64,000 nucleotides of DNA from Streptomonospora wellingtoniae (lineage in GTDB: Bacteria > Actinomycetota > Actinomycetes > Streptosporangiales > Streptosporangiaceae), in the NCBI RefSeq assembly GCF_031845375.1, contig NZ_JAVREK010000008.1:124001-188000 (forward strand), given 5' to 3'. The notes beneath the pieces were generated by a model. It was given only the letters and a program-made list of their open reading frames with translations, made no database searches and was not told the DNA's origin. The position numbers were made by a program, and so were the translations under genes. The stretch's first letter is position 1, and each line of letters opens with the position of its first letter. This document shows, in pieces, positions 1 to 8,119 of the stretch.

Positions 1-489
1 GTGTGGCCGACCGGTCCCTCCCCGCTCCTGGAGGGCCGCATCGAGATCGCCGCCCGGCTGTTCCGCGACGGCACCGTGCGGGCGGTGCTCGTGTCCGGAG
101 ACAACCGGGCCGCGGCCAACCGCGAGACCGACACCATGGCCGCCGAGCTGGTCGAGCGCGGCGTGCCCGAGCACTCGGTCGTGGCCGATCCGCACGGCTA
201 CCGCACCTGGGACACCGCGGTCCGAGCGCGCGAGACCTTCGGAGTCGACCGGGCGATCGTCGTCACCCAGGTATTCCACCTGCCGCGCGCGGTCGCCCTG
301 TGCCGGGCGGCGGGCGTGGACGCCTACGGTGTCGGCGACCCCAGCTTCCGGCGCCGGCCGCGCTCGACCGCGGTGGGCTACCTGCGCGAGATGGGCGCCA
401 ACGCCAAGGCGCTGAGCGACGCCGTGCTGCAGCCTGCGCCCGCCGTCGTCGAGCCTCCTCGCGGCGACCTGCGGACCGCGCTTTCCTGA
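1..489 (+). CDS. YdcF/SanA-like (DUF218) protein, 5'-truncated by the window edge
   Basis: This is the C-terminal two thirds of a DUF218-family protein. The visible part aligns with the complete paralogue at 2063-2896: both share the LVSGDN motif, an R-T-W-D/E-T stretch, VVTQxFHLPRAVALC and a GVGD segment. The family's N-terminal membrane helix and first nucleotide-like motif (VLGAG in the paralogue) are missing, so the true start lies left of base 1 and the GTG at position 1 is only the first in-frame codon. E. coli SanA and YdcF belong to this superfamily, with envelope-barrier or SAM-binding roles proposed; the substrate here is unknown. The two copies flank the unknown gene at 569 and converge on it. 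Confidence 0.8.
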   Translation: MWPTGPSPLLEGRIEIAARLFRDGTVRAVLVSGDNRAAANRETDTMAAELVERGVPEHSVVADPHGYRTWDTAVRARETFGVDRAIVVTQVFHLPRAVALCRAAGVDAYGVGDPSFRRRPRSTAVGYLREMGANAKALSDAVLQPAPAVVEPPRGDLRTALS

Positions 490-568
490 CGCCTGTCGGC
501 GCCGCGCCCGTCCACACCCGGGACGCCCGGTTGGCGGTGAGGGCTCCGGCACGGCGATAATGCGGGGT

Positions 569-2020
569 ATGGACGCGACGACGGGTTCCGGACCCCTGCA
601 CGGACTGGACGACATCGACTGGAGCGGGCTCGCTCCGCGCGGAGGCGAGATCCCCGGTCTCCTGCGCGACATCGCCGGGGGCGGGACCGCCGAGCGCGGA
701 GTCGACGACGCGGTCGCCGCGCTGTTCGACCTCATCCGCTTCCCCGCTCCCGCCTACACGGCCGCGCCGCGGGTCGCCGACTTCCTCGTGTCCATCGCCT
801 GCCACCCCGAAACGCGCGCCGACTGGCGCTCGCGCCCGCTGAGCCTGCTGCTGGAGCTGCTGGCTCCCGCCGCGACAACGCTGGTGCCCCAGCGCCTCGA
901 CGACCCCCTGTGGCGCGACGAGGCCGCATGGGCCGCGGGATCCGACATCGACAAGGTCCGCGACCAGTACCGCACGTGGGTGCAGGAGGCCCCCGACGAG
1001 CAGCACTACCGCCGGATGCGCGTCCGGCTCGACACCGCCGCCCGCGACGGGGGCGCCGAGCTGCTCCAGGCGGAGCTGGCGGTCTACGACACCGTGCTGG
1101 CCCGCGCCGCCGACCTGCTGACCCTCCTCGACGGCCGCGACAACCGGCGCGGCATCGACCCTCCGGCCGAGTGGGCCTGCTACCTCCTCGCGTTCCTGCC
1201 CGGCGCCGCCGCTGAGGCCTACCCCGCACTGCTGCGGCGGATCGGCGGGCCCGCCGACCTTTCCGGGGGCTCGCCGGGCGCCTCGGACGACCCGGTCTCC
1301 GCCGAGGTGTTCGCCCTGGGAATGCTGGCACCGCCCGACGACCCCGCCGTCACTGTCGCGCTCGCACACGAGATGGCCGGTGGCCACCTGTACAACTCCT
1401 TCACCGCGGCCGTGGCCATGGTGCAGATCCACGGCGAGAAGGCGCCTCAGGAGTGCTTCACCCGCATCGCCCGCGGCCGCCGCGCCAGGCCGGGCTACCG
1501 CGGCCTCTTCGGCGACGCCTGGCCGCACTGCGGCGAGACCCCGCCCGAGTCGCTCGGGTTCCTGGCCTTGGGGTGCGCCGGCGGCCGGGGAGTCCCCGAG
1601 CGCCTCGGTGTACTGCCCGCTGCGCTCGCCGAGGCGGAGGGCCCAGCGCTCTCGGCAGTCGCCGGCGGCGCGCTGGAGATGGTCCTCGGTCCGCGCAGTG
1701 CGGTCGAGGACGCCGTCGACCCCTCCGCGGACCTGGGCGAGGACACGCTCAAGGTGCTGTGGGAGCTCGCCGAACTGCCGGAGCGGGCATGGGAGAGCGC
1801 CGGGCTCGGCGAGACGGCCGCCGCCTGGGGCCTGCCCGAGGATCGAGACGAGTTCCGCGCCTTCGCCGGTGTCGACGGCTCCGGTCCCGAGGACGGCGCC
1901 GACGGCGGGACCGAAGCGGCGGACGGGGCGCCGGGCGCCGCCGCTCAGGGGAACGCGGGCACGCAGCAGGCGCCCCAGCCGGGCGGGCTGCTCGGCCGGC
2001 TCTTCGGCGGAGGCCGCTGA
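569..2020 (+). CDS. Hypothetical 483-residue protein
   Basis: I do not recognise this protein. It is acidic and alanine/leucine-rich, with mostly helical-looking sequence and no signal peptide or membrane segment. A low-complexity Gly/Ala/Asp linker precedes a short hydrophobic tail, GGLLGRLFGGGR. Helix-rich repeats of the HEAT type are possible but I cannot show them. In-frame ATGs lie at 560 and 569. I prefer 569 because GATAAT at 556-561 sits where a -10 hexamer would place transcription start almost on that ATG, suggesting leaderless translation. The gene converges on the DUF218 gene at 2063 with only 42 bases between stops. Confidence 0.7.
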   Translation: MDATTGSGPLHGLDDIDWSGLAPRGGEIPGLLRDIAGGGTAERGVDDAVAALFDLIRFPAPAYTAAPRVADFLVSIACHPETRADWRSRPLSLLLELLAPAATTLVPQRLDDPLWRDEAAWAAGSDIDKVRDQYRTWVQEAPDEQHYRRMRVRLDTAARDGGAELLQAELAVYDTVLARAADLLTLLDGRDNRRGIDPPAEWACYLLAFLPGAAAEAYPALLRRIGGPADLSGGSPGASDDPVSAEVFALGMLAPPDDPAVTVALAHEMAGGHLYNSFTAAVAMVQIHGEKAPQECFTRIARGRRARPGYRGLFGDAWPHCGETPPESLGFLALGCAGGRGVPERLGVLPAALAEAEGPALSAVAGGALEMVLGPRSAVEDAVDPSADLGEDTLKVLWELAELPERAWESAGLGETAAAWGLPEDRDEFRAFAGVDGSGPEDGADGGTEAADGAPGAAAQGNAGTQQAPQPGGLLGRLFGGGR

Positions 2021-2062
2021 GTCCGGCGGTCCCGGCCGCGCGGGTCCGCGCCGCCCGCCCGG

Positions 2063-2896
2063 CTACCGGCGGGCCGCCAGCGCCTCGCGGACGTCCGGTT
2101 CCACGGGTCCGAGGAACTGCGGGTCCGGCCGGAGGAGGGCCTGGTAGACGGCCGGGAACGCCGCCGGCACCTCGCGCACGTAGCCGTAGACCGTCGCCGT
2201 GGTGCGCGCGGTGTAGCTGGAGTCGCCGACGCCCTGGGCGTCGATCCCGGCGCCCGAGCACAACGCGACGGCGCGCGGCAGATGGAAGTTCTGGGTGACG
2301 ACCGACGCCGCCTCGACGCCGAAGATCCGCCGCGCACGCGTGCACGTCTCCCAGGTGCTGAACCCCGCGTAGTCGGCGGCCACCTTGCGGCGCGGCACCC
2401 CGGCGGCGGCGAGGTAGTCGCGCATGGCGTCGGGCTCGTTGTAGGAAGCGACGCTGTTGTCCCCGCTCACCAGCACGGCCTCGACACGTTCCGTTCGGTA
2501 CAGCCGGGCGGCGATGTCCAGGCGGCGGGCCAGCAGCGTGGTCGGCGTACCGTCGCCGCGCAGGCCCGCGCCGAGCACGATCGCCACCGGCCTGTGCCGC
2601 GCCTCGGCCGCACCCGCCCGCTGGTCCAGCGTCGTCGCGTTCAGCCATGCGCAGGGCACCAGCCCGGCCACCGCCGCGAACAGGACCAGGATCGACCAGG
2701 CGCGGACGCCCGGCGGCCGCCACCGGTCGGCGGGGCTCCGGCGGCGCTCCGCAGCGGGCGCGTCCGGCGGCCCCGCGGTCGGCTCCGGCGGCGCGCCGCG
2801 GCCGGTGTCCGGGGCGGACACCTCGTCCGGGGCCGAGGCGCCGTCCGGGTGCTGTAAGGGCTTCGCGTACTCCGAGGGCGTGTCGCTCACAGTCAC
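2063..2896 (-). CDS. YdcF/SanA-like membrane-anchored protein (DUF218)
   Basis: A 277-residue protein with a charged, proline-rich cytoplasmic N-terminus of about 80 residues, one membrane segment (around WSILVLFAAVAGLVPCAW), and a DUF218 domain to the end. Visible motifs are VAIVLGAGLRGDG, LVSGDN, STWETCTRARRIFGV and VVTQNFHLPRAVALC. The topology puts the domain outside the membrane, as in E. coli SanA. SanA-type proteins affect envelope permeability; YdcF-type proteins bind S-adenosylmethionine. Which applies here cannot be told from sequence. A 46-base palindrome separates it from murQ upstream, so it is probably transcribed alone. Confidence 0.85.
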   Translation of the reverse strand: MTVSDTPSEYAKPLQHPDGASAPDEVSAPDTGRGAPPEPTAGPPDAPAAERRRSPADRWRPPGVRAWSILVLFAAVAGLVPCAWLNATTLDQRAGAAEARHRPVAIVLGAGLRGDGTPTTLLARRLDIAARLYRTERVEAVLVSGDNSVASYNEPDAMRDYLAAAGVPRRKVAADYAGFSTWETCTRARRIFGVEAASVVTQNFHLPRAVALCSGAGIDAQGVGDSSYTARTTATVYGYVREVPAAFPAVYQALLRPDPQFLGPVEPDVREALAARR

Positions 2897-2985
2897 ATCG
2901 ACGATCCGGAGACGGCACGGGTTCCCCCATGCCCGGCGGCCGGCGGCGCGCCGCCCGCCGGTGTACTGCGGCCGTCCGGGAGGCT

Positions 2986-3031
2986 CCGCGACACCCCCGT
3001 GCGCGTCCGGACGCGCACGGGGGTGTCGCGG
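2986..3031 (-). terminator. 46-base palindrome, probable terminator of murQ
   Basis: Positions 2986-3008 are the exact reverse complement of 3009-3031, giving a 23-bp stem with essentially no loop, centred on GTCC/GGAC. It starts 22 bases past the murQ stop and lies before the DUF218 gene on the same strand. There is no T-run, so it would be a GC-hairpin type of actinobacterial terminator. A perfect palindrome could also be a protein-binding site. Confidence 0.7.
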
Positions 3032-3052
3032 GCGCCGCCGCTGCGGCCGGGA

Positions 3053-4021
3053 TCACCGGGGCTCTGGCGCGTCTCCGATCTGCTGCAGGGCCTCGCGGAC
3101 CCGGCCGCCGCAGGCGGTGAGCTCGGCGGCGGCGCGATCGGCGCCGACTCCCGTGAGCAGGGTCACCAGCGCCACCCGGGCGTCGCCGTCGGCCCGGGTC
3201 AGGGCGGCGGCGCAGGAGTCCTCGTCCATGCCGCTGGCCTCGGTGAGGATGGTGACCGCCCGGCCGCGCAGCTTGGCATTGGTGGCGTTGACCCCCACCA
3301 TCAGGTTGGAGTAGGTGCGGCCCAGGCGCACCATCACCGCCGTGGAGAACGCGTTGAGCACGAGCTTCTGGGCCGTGCCCGCCTTCATCCGGGTGGATCC
3401 CGCGATCACCTCGGCGCCGGTGTCGACGCCCACGTGCACGTCGGCGTCGCGGGCCAGCGGCGCCTCCGGGTTCGCGGTGACCAGAACGGTCGCCGCCCCC
3501 GCTCTTCGTGCGGCGCGCAGGGCGCCCGCAACGTAGGGGGTGCGCCCGCTGGCGGTCAGGCCCACCGCGAGGTCGTCCGCGCCGACGGCTCCGGCGTCGT
3601 CGCGACCGAGGTCCTCATCGTCCTCGATGCCTTCGGCCGCCCGCTCCAGCGTCGGGGCACCCCCGGCATGGTGGGCCAGGACGGTCTCGGGCGCGGTGCC
3701 GAACGTGGGCGGGAGCTCGGCGGCGTCCGTGGTGGCGATGCGCCCGGGCGTGCCGGCGCCGAAGTAGTGGATGCGCCCGCCGCTCCGCAGCGCCTCGACA
3801 CCCAGGTCGACTGCGCGGGCGAGGTCGGGCAGGACGGCGGCGACGGCGCGCGGCACCGTGGCGTCCTCGGCGTTGATCTCACGCAGGATGCCCAGCGTGG
3901 TCAGCCGGTCGATGTCGTAGGTGGCCTGGTTGCGGCGCTCGGTGGGCACCCGCACGATCTCCAGGGGGGCCGGGACGGCGGCGGTGCCGCCGTCCCGGCC
4001 GGCGTCCTGCTGCGGCGTCAT
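3053..4021 (-). CDS. murQ: N-acetylmuramic acid 6-phosphate etherase
   Basis: MurQ cleaves the lactyl ether of MurNAc-6-phosphate to GlcNAc-6-phosphate and D-lactate in peptidoglycan recycling. The protein is 322 residues, within the usual range, with one SIS domain. Family motifs are clear: GRIHYFGAGTPGRIATTDAAE followed by LPPTFG (the glutamate aligns with the catalytic region), AEGIEDDEDLG, and GSTRMKAGTAQKLVLNAFST with YSNLMVGVNATNAKL. The start codon overlaps the stop of the RpiR-type regulator upstream by four bases (ATGA), so the two are translationally coupled. The kinase that would supply the phosphorylated sugar is divergently placed at 5847. Confidence 0.95.
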   Translation of the reverse strand: MTPQQDAGRDGGTAAVPAPLEIVRVPTERRNQATYDIDRLTTLGILREINAEDATVPRAVAAVLPDLARAVDLGVEALRSGGRIHYFGAGTPGRIATTDAAELPPTFGTAPETVLAHHAGGAPTLERAAEGIEDDEDLGRDDAGAVGADDLAVGLTASGRTPYVAGALRAARRAGAATVLVTANPEAPLARDADVHVGVDTGAEVIAGSTRMKAGTAQKLVLNAFSTAVMVRLGRTYSNLMVGVNATNAKLRGRAVTILTEASGMDEDSCAAALTRADGDARVALVTLLTGVGADRAAAELTACGGRVREALQQIGDAPEPR

Positions 4022-5073
4022 ACCGCTCCATCTCCGTTCCCGCGCTGGTGGGAGTCTTCTGCGGCCGAGGAGTCCCCCGCCGCGGCCTCGTCGGCGCGCG
4101 GTCCGGGCCGCCTGCGCTGCTCACCGACGCGCAGCCCCCGGACCGCGTCGTAGGTGGTGGCCAGGGCGCTGCGGCTGTCGGTGTAGCGCGACTGGGCGAG
4201 CCCCACGAACAGGCAGTCGATCACGGTGAGCTGGGCGAGTCTGCTGGCCGTGGCGCCCGAGCGGAACGTGGTCTCGCGCGCCGCGGTGGTCAGGATGTAG
4301 TCGGCCGCCTCGCTGATGGGCGAGCGGGGGAAGTTGGTGACGGCGACGGTCGCGGCGCCGCGGCGCCGGGCCTCGGCGAGGGCGTTGATGGTGTCGATGG
4401 TCGTTCCGGTGTGCGATACCGCCAGTGCCACATCGTGCTCGGTGAGCAGGGCGGCGCTGGTGAGCATCACGTGGTTGTCGGACCAGGCGAAGGAGGTGAC
4501 GCCGATGCGGTGCAGCTTCTGCTGGAGGTCGGCGGCCACGAACGCGCTGGCCCCCACACCGTAGATGTCGACGCGGCGCGCCGCCGCCATGCGGTCGACG
4601 ACCCCCTGGAGCACCGCGGTGTCGAGCTGGGCGGCGGTGTCCTCGACGGCTCGGGCGTCGGTGTAGGCGATCTTCTCGACGACGGTCACCAGTGTGTCGT
4701 CGGGGTTGATGTCGCCGGCGACCTCGCGCGCGCTGATGCCGGCGCCGCGCGCCTGCCCGGCCTCCGTGGCGAGCGCGAGGCGGAGTTCGCGGTAGCCGGT
4801 GAAGTCGATGGTGCGGCAGAACCGGATGACCGTGGCCTCGGAGGTGTCGCAGTCCTTGGCCAACTGGGTGATGGACGAGGCCGCCACGCGTTCGGGGTCG
4901 TCGACGATCCGCTGGGCGACCCGCTGCTCGGCCGGTGCGAGCGAGGGGAGGAGGGAGCGGATGCGCAGCACCGTGGTGGGCGCCGGGGAGTCGCCGCGCG
5001 CCACTCCCGCAGGGCTGTCGTCCCGCGCTGCCCCGTCGTCGTCCGAGCCGGTCGGCTTCGCCGTTTTCGCCAT
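4018..5073 (-). CDS. RpiR/MurR-family regulator with SIS domain
   Basis: A 351-residue transcription regulator. An N-terminal RpiR helix-turn-helix (TSEATVIRFCRTIDFTGYRELR) is followed by a sugar-phosphate-binding SIS domain (IYGVGASAFVAADLQQKL, then AVSHTGTTIDTINAL). Proteins of this type sense sugar phosphates; its coupling to murQ suggests MurNAc-6-phosphate or GlcNAc-6-phosphate (inference). I chose the ATG at 5073 because a longer in-frame reading to 5109 adds an unconserved basic stretch, and because a likely operator (5078-5090) sits directly upstream of 5073. The C-terminus is a charged, disordered tail of about 50 residues. Confidence 0.88.
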   Translation of the reverse strand: MAKTAKPTGSDDDGAARDDSPAGVARGDSPAPTTVLRIRSLLPSLAPAEQRVAQRIVDDPERVAASSITQLAKDCDTSEATVIRFCRTIDFTGYRELRLALATEAGQARGAGISAREVAGDINPDDTLVTVVEKIAYTDARAVEDTAAQLDTAVLQGVVDRMAAARRVDIYGVGASAFVAADLQQKLHRIGVTSFAWSDNHVMLTSAALLTEHDVALAVSHTGTTIDTINALAEARRRGAATVAVTNFPRSPISEAADYILTTAARETTFRSGATASRLAQLTVIDCLFVGLAQSRYTDSRSALATTYDAVRGLRVGEQRRRPGPRADEAAAGDSSAAEDSHQRGNGDGAV

Positions 5074-5077
5074 GTTG

Positions 5078-5090
5078 GAAAGTTTCTTTC
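5078..5090. promoter_or_regulatory. Candidate RpiR operator upstream of the regulator start
   Basis: GAAAGTTTCTTTC is a 5-3-5 inverted repeat (GAAAG/CTTTC) ending five bases before the regulator's ATG. Position and symmetry suggest autoregulation; no binding data can be inferred. Confidence 0.4.
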
Positions 5091-5846
5091 GGTCGGCGTG
5101 TGCAGTCAATGCGTGGCCGGGAAACCCACGGCCTTCGGCCGCCGGCGCCCGACGCGCAAGCGGGCACCCGGAGAGTCACCCGTGCGGGCCTCTGGTATCC
5201 ATGATCGCTTACGTGCGCCCGGGCGGGCAGGGGTCATTCCAGGGTGTGGACGACGAAGGGCGCGAAACGCGCCGAGGGGCGCGGCCGCGGGCGTCGGCGC
5301 AGGACGGGCTGCACCGCGTGCCGACGCGCAGGCGGCGCGGGGAAACAGGGGGCCGGAAGGGGATGCGAGCCGGGCCGTGGGGAATGCCGGCGCCGTTCGG
5401 GCGGCCGCTGAGGGTACCCCGCACCGGGACCGGGCTCAGAGGCCGTATCGAGCCGGTCCCCGGTGCGGGGCGTGCCTGGCGGGGTTGACCCTCCCCGGTT
5501 CCTCCCGCCAGGCACGGTGCGGCTCCGGGAGCCGCGTTCCCCCACGAGCCGGCCGTCCTCCGGCCCCTGGGAGCCGAGACGCCCCCCAGCAGTCCCGGCC
5601 CGCATCGGCGGCGTGTACCCGGCAGCGGGGAAGTACCAGCCGGGACCGCCTGGTATCCCACCTTGGCGCCAGCGGCTTACAGTGCGCTGGCGATTCGCTT
5701 TCACCTCATTGCCGCGTGCCTTCAGCCGGCGCCCGAGCCGCCCGAAGCGGCGGATCCCCGCCGCGGCGCCGGCCGCGTTCGGATCCGCACGCCGCGCCGA
5801 GCGGACCGCCGTCTGAAGCGGGCCCGCGCGGAATAGGCTCGTCGGC
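5091..5846. other. Divergent intergenic region with two tandem strong hairpins
   Basis: No convincing gene lies between the murQ regulator and the amino-sugar kinase. Two large stem-loops stand back to back. The first pairs 5417-5437 with 5450-5470 (a 21-base stem with two bulges). The second pairs 5472-5483 with 5504-5515 (12 bp, perfect). A third, smaller one pairs CGCCAGCG with CGCTGGCG near 5677-5702. A TAGGCT hexamer at 5834-5839 lies seven bases before the kinase ATG and may be the -10 of a leaderless promoter. Confidence 0.5.
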
Positions 5847-6794
5847 ATGGCGCAGCACGTCGTGGTCGGACTGGACGCAGGCGGCACCTCCACCCGGTGC
5901 GCGGCGGTCTCTCCCGAGGGCGGACTCCTGGGCTACGGGCGGGCGCCGGGCGCCAACGCCTTCTCCAGCGGCGGCTCCGTTGCGGCCCTCACCCAGGCGC
6001 TGCGCGGCGCCTTGTCCGGGATCCGGGGCGCCGAGGTCTCCCACGCCGTCTTCGGCCTGGCGGGCGCGGCCACGGCCGGGCGCGACCGGTCGGCCGCGGT
6101 CGCGCAGGAGGCCTGGGACGACCTCGGCCTGCCGGGGGCGCCGCGTGTCATCGACGACATCGCCGTTGCCTTCGCCGCCGGCAGCGCGGCCGAGGCCGGC
6201 GCCGTGCTCATCGCGGGAACCGGGGCGGTCGCGGCGCGTGTGCGCTGCGGTGCCGTGGTGCGCCGCAGCGACGGCAACGGCTGGCTGCTGGGCGACGAGG
6301 GCTCGTCGGTGTGGCTGGCCCTCGCGGGACTGCGGGCGGCCCTGGCGGCCCTCGACGGACGCGGCGGCCCCACCTCGCTGAGCGAGCGGCTGGCTGCCCG
6401 GCTGAAGGTGCCAGCCCACGACCCGGCGGCGCTGGTGCGCGCCGCGCACGCCCGCGCCCCGGCCGAACTGGGCGGACTCGCCCCGGAGGTCGGCGCAGCG
6501 GCGGCCGAGGGCGACCCTGCCGCGGAGCGGATCGTCGCCGATGCGGGCCGACGCCTGCTGGCCTCCCTCGCCGCGGTCGACCCCGACTCCGGCGGCGAAC
6601 CGGTGGTGCTGGCCGGCGGTGTCCTGGAGGAAGGGCCGGTCGCCGACGCCGTCCGCGGGGGACTGCGCGAGGGCGGCCGCGCCGAGCCGCTGCAGGCGGT
6701 GGACGGCGCGCTGGGCGCAGCGGGGCTGGCCCTGCGGGACCGCGGGTCGCCGCCGCAGGTGCACGCGGCGCTGCTGCGGCACGACTCCCGGTGA
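5847..6794 (+). CDS. BadF/BcrA-family ATPase, probable amino-sugar (GlcNAc/MurNAc) kinase
   Basis: A 315-residue ASKHA-fold kinase. The N-terminal phosphate-1 motif VVGLDAGGTSTRCAAV, the central IDDIAVAF and phosphate-2 GTGAVAARV, and the adenosine-binding GGVLEEGPVADAV are visible. BadF-type N-acetylglucosamine kinases and the related MurNAc/GlcNAc kinase (MurK) of peptidoglycan salvage have this arrangement. Divergence from murQ and its SIS regulator supports a role in making the 6-phosphate that MurQ consumes. Whether it prefers GlcNAc or MurNAc cannot be decided here. A GC hairpin (6812-6818 with 6827-6833) follows the stop and may terminate it. Confidence 0.82.
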   Translation: MAQHVVVGLDAGGTSTRCAAVSPEGGLLGYGRAPGANAFSSGGSVAALTQALRGALSGIRGAEVSHAVFGLAGAATAGRDRSAAVAQEAWDDLGLPGAPRVIDDIAVAFAAGSAAEAGAVLIAGTGAVAARVRCGAVVRRSDGNGWLLGDEGSSVWLALAGLRAALAALDGRGGPTSLSERLAARLKVPAHDPAALVRAAHARAPAELGGLAPEVGAAAAEGDPAAERIVADAGRRLLASLAAVDPDSGGEPVVLAGGVLEEGPVADAVRGGLREGGRAEPLQAVDGALGAAGLALRDRGSPPQVHAALLRHDSR

Positions 6795-7027
6795 CCGGGC
6801 TCGCCCGCCGGCCGCACGACCTCGGACGTGCGGGCGGGGTCCGGCGTGCCGGCGCCTCCCCGCTGTGCGGCGGCGGACCGGCCGGTCGGCCCGATCCGGG
6901 GCGCGGGCGGCATCCGCCGGACCCGGGCGGCGGCCGGTCACCCGGTGTGAAACCCGATCCGCCCAGAATGGGAAATATCGTCCGCAGGGGGCGTCATCGG
7001 GGTCCGCGAGTCGCTATCGTCGTCAGC

Positions 7028-7216
7028 ATGTCTGACAAGAACGAGAAAGAGCAGGGCGACCCCGCCGGCTCGACCATGATGTTCCGCCGCTTCGTGGCGG
7101 ACAACAACGAGCCCGAAGCGGCTCCGAAGCGCCCGATCACCCCGTACGTCCTCGCGGGCGTGGGCGCGGTCCTCGCCATCGGCATCATCGTGGCCGTGGT
7201 CGTCACGTGGTCTTGA
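7028..7216 (+). CDS. Small single-pass membrane protein, 62 residues
   Basis: The protein has a hydrophilic N-terminal 38 residues and one C-terminal membrane helix (VLAGVGAVLAIGIIVAVVV) ending in TWS, so it looks like a tail-anchored protein. The function is unknown. The ATG at 7028 has no clear Shine-Dalgarno sequence; TATCGT at 7015-7020 lies seven bases upstream and could be the -10 of a leaderless transcript. Codon usage matches neighbouring genes, which supports a real gene despite the length. Confidence 0.65.
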   Translation: MSDKNEKEQGDPAGSTMMFRRFVADNNEPEAAPKRPITPYVLAGVGAVLAIGIIVAVVVTWS

Positions 7217-7389
7217 GCGGGGCGGCCGCGGAGAGCGGATCCGCGGCCCTCACCCACCGGGCGCGGCGGAGTGGGGGCCGCGCGACCGTGCGCGGCGAAT
7301 TCGGTTCGCGAGCGATCCCGGAGGCTGCTATCGTTTAACCCGTCGCGAGCCCGGACCGGCGCAGCAGCGCCTCGCGGGCCTTCCGGCAA

Positions 7390-7462
7390 GCGCCATTAGC
7401 TCAAGTGGCAGAGCAACTGACTCTTAATCAGTGGGTTCAAGGTTCGAGTCCTTGATGGCGCA
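7390..7462 (+). tRNA. tRNA-Lys (CTT), copy 1
   Basis: A 73-base cloverleaf. The acceptor arm pairs GCGCCAT (7390-7396) with ATGGCGC (7455-7461), A is the discriminator base, and the anticodon loop ACTCTTAAT carries CTT. The TPsiC arm contains GGTTCGAGTCC. The 3' CCA is not encoded (ACCC follows). A TATCGT upstream (near 7331) may be its -10. An identical copy lies at 25474-25546. Confidence 0.97.
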
Positions 7463-7776
7463 CCCTATTCACCCCCTGTAACAGCCGATCGCCCTACGGC
7501 GGCACCCAGCGGTGCTCTCGCCGAGTAGCGGTCGGCCTTGTCGTGCGCGCGGTGCCGGTTCGCCGTGTCCTGACCGCTGGGCACCGCGCCGGCCTCCGCA
7601 TCGTCGCTCGCTGCGGCGCTCTCGAAGCGCACCCCGCGGCCGGAACCGCCGTACGGCGTGCGGTCGGCGCGCCCGGGAGGGCGTATCCGATCTGCGCCGC
7701 TTCTGCACCCGATGCCCGACGGGCGACCGCGGTCCGGCTCACGGAACGCGGATCCCTTGTGATCACGGATTGTATT

Positions 7777-7789
7777 CCGATAGTTTCGG
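7777..7789. promoter_or_regulatory. CCGATAGTTTCGG motif, site 1 upstream of the catabolic operon
   Basis: An inverted repeat with arms CCGA and TCGG around TAGTT. A near-identical copy lies at 7972-7984. Together they suggest an operator pair for the operon starting at 8120. The rest of the region between the tRNA and the operon (7463-8119) shows no credible gene. Confidence 0.4.
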
Positions 7790-7915
7790 AATTCTTCCGT
7801 TGGTCGGACGTGTGGCGTCGTTCCGCCGTCCGTGGCGGCTTCGGTGAGTAGTGGACGATTCGGCGAGCTCACGCTCACGTGCGGGTCGCGGAGTGAGGCA
7901 GGTCTCACCGGGGTA

Positions 7916-7944
7916 TTGACCAAGTCATACCCCGTGCGTAGATT
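7916..7944 (+). promoter_or_regulatory. Sigma-70-type promoter of the catabolic operon
   Basis: TTGACC (7916-7921) and TAGATT (7939-7944) are separated by exactly 17 bases. This is close to the housekeeping consensus and rare in this GC-rich window. The predicted start lies about 165 bases before the oxidoreductase ATG, with a CCGATAGTTTCGA motif at 7972-7984 in the early leader, a good place for a repressor. Confidence 0.7.
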
Positions 7945-7971
7945 CGAGCGCCAGAGATTGCGAGATTCTAA

Positions 7972-7984
7972 CCGATAGTTTCGA
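7972..7984. promoter_or_regulatory. CCGATAGTTTCGA motif, site 2 just downstream of the promoter
   Basis: Twelve of 13 bases match site 1 at 7777-7789. The site is about 28 bases past the -10 hexamer. The half-site GTTTCG resembles actinobacterial carbohydrate-repressor sites, but no family can be assigned; no regulator gene is adjacent. Confidence 0.4.
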
Positions 7985-8119
7985 TCGACATCTCGCGCGG
8001 ACGCATTCGAGTACCCCCTGCCCAGAGCCCCCATGAGCCGCCGACCCCGGTCGCCCGCCGACCGAGGTGACCCGCAGCGGCGGACCGTTCCCCCTCGGTC
8101 CCCACCCTGGAGGAGAGCC

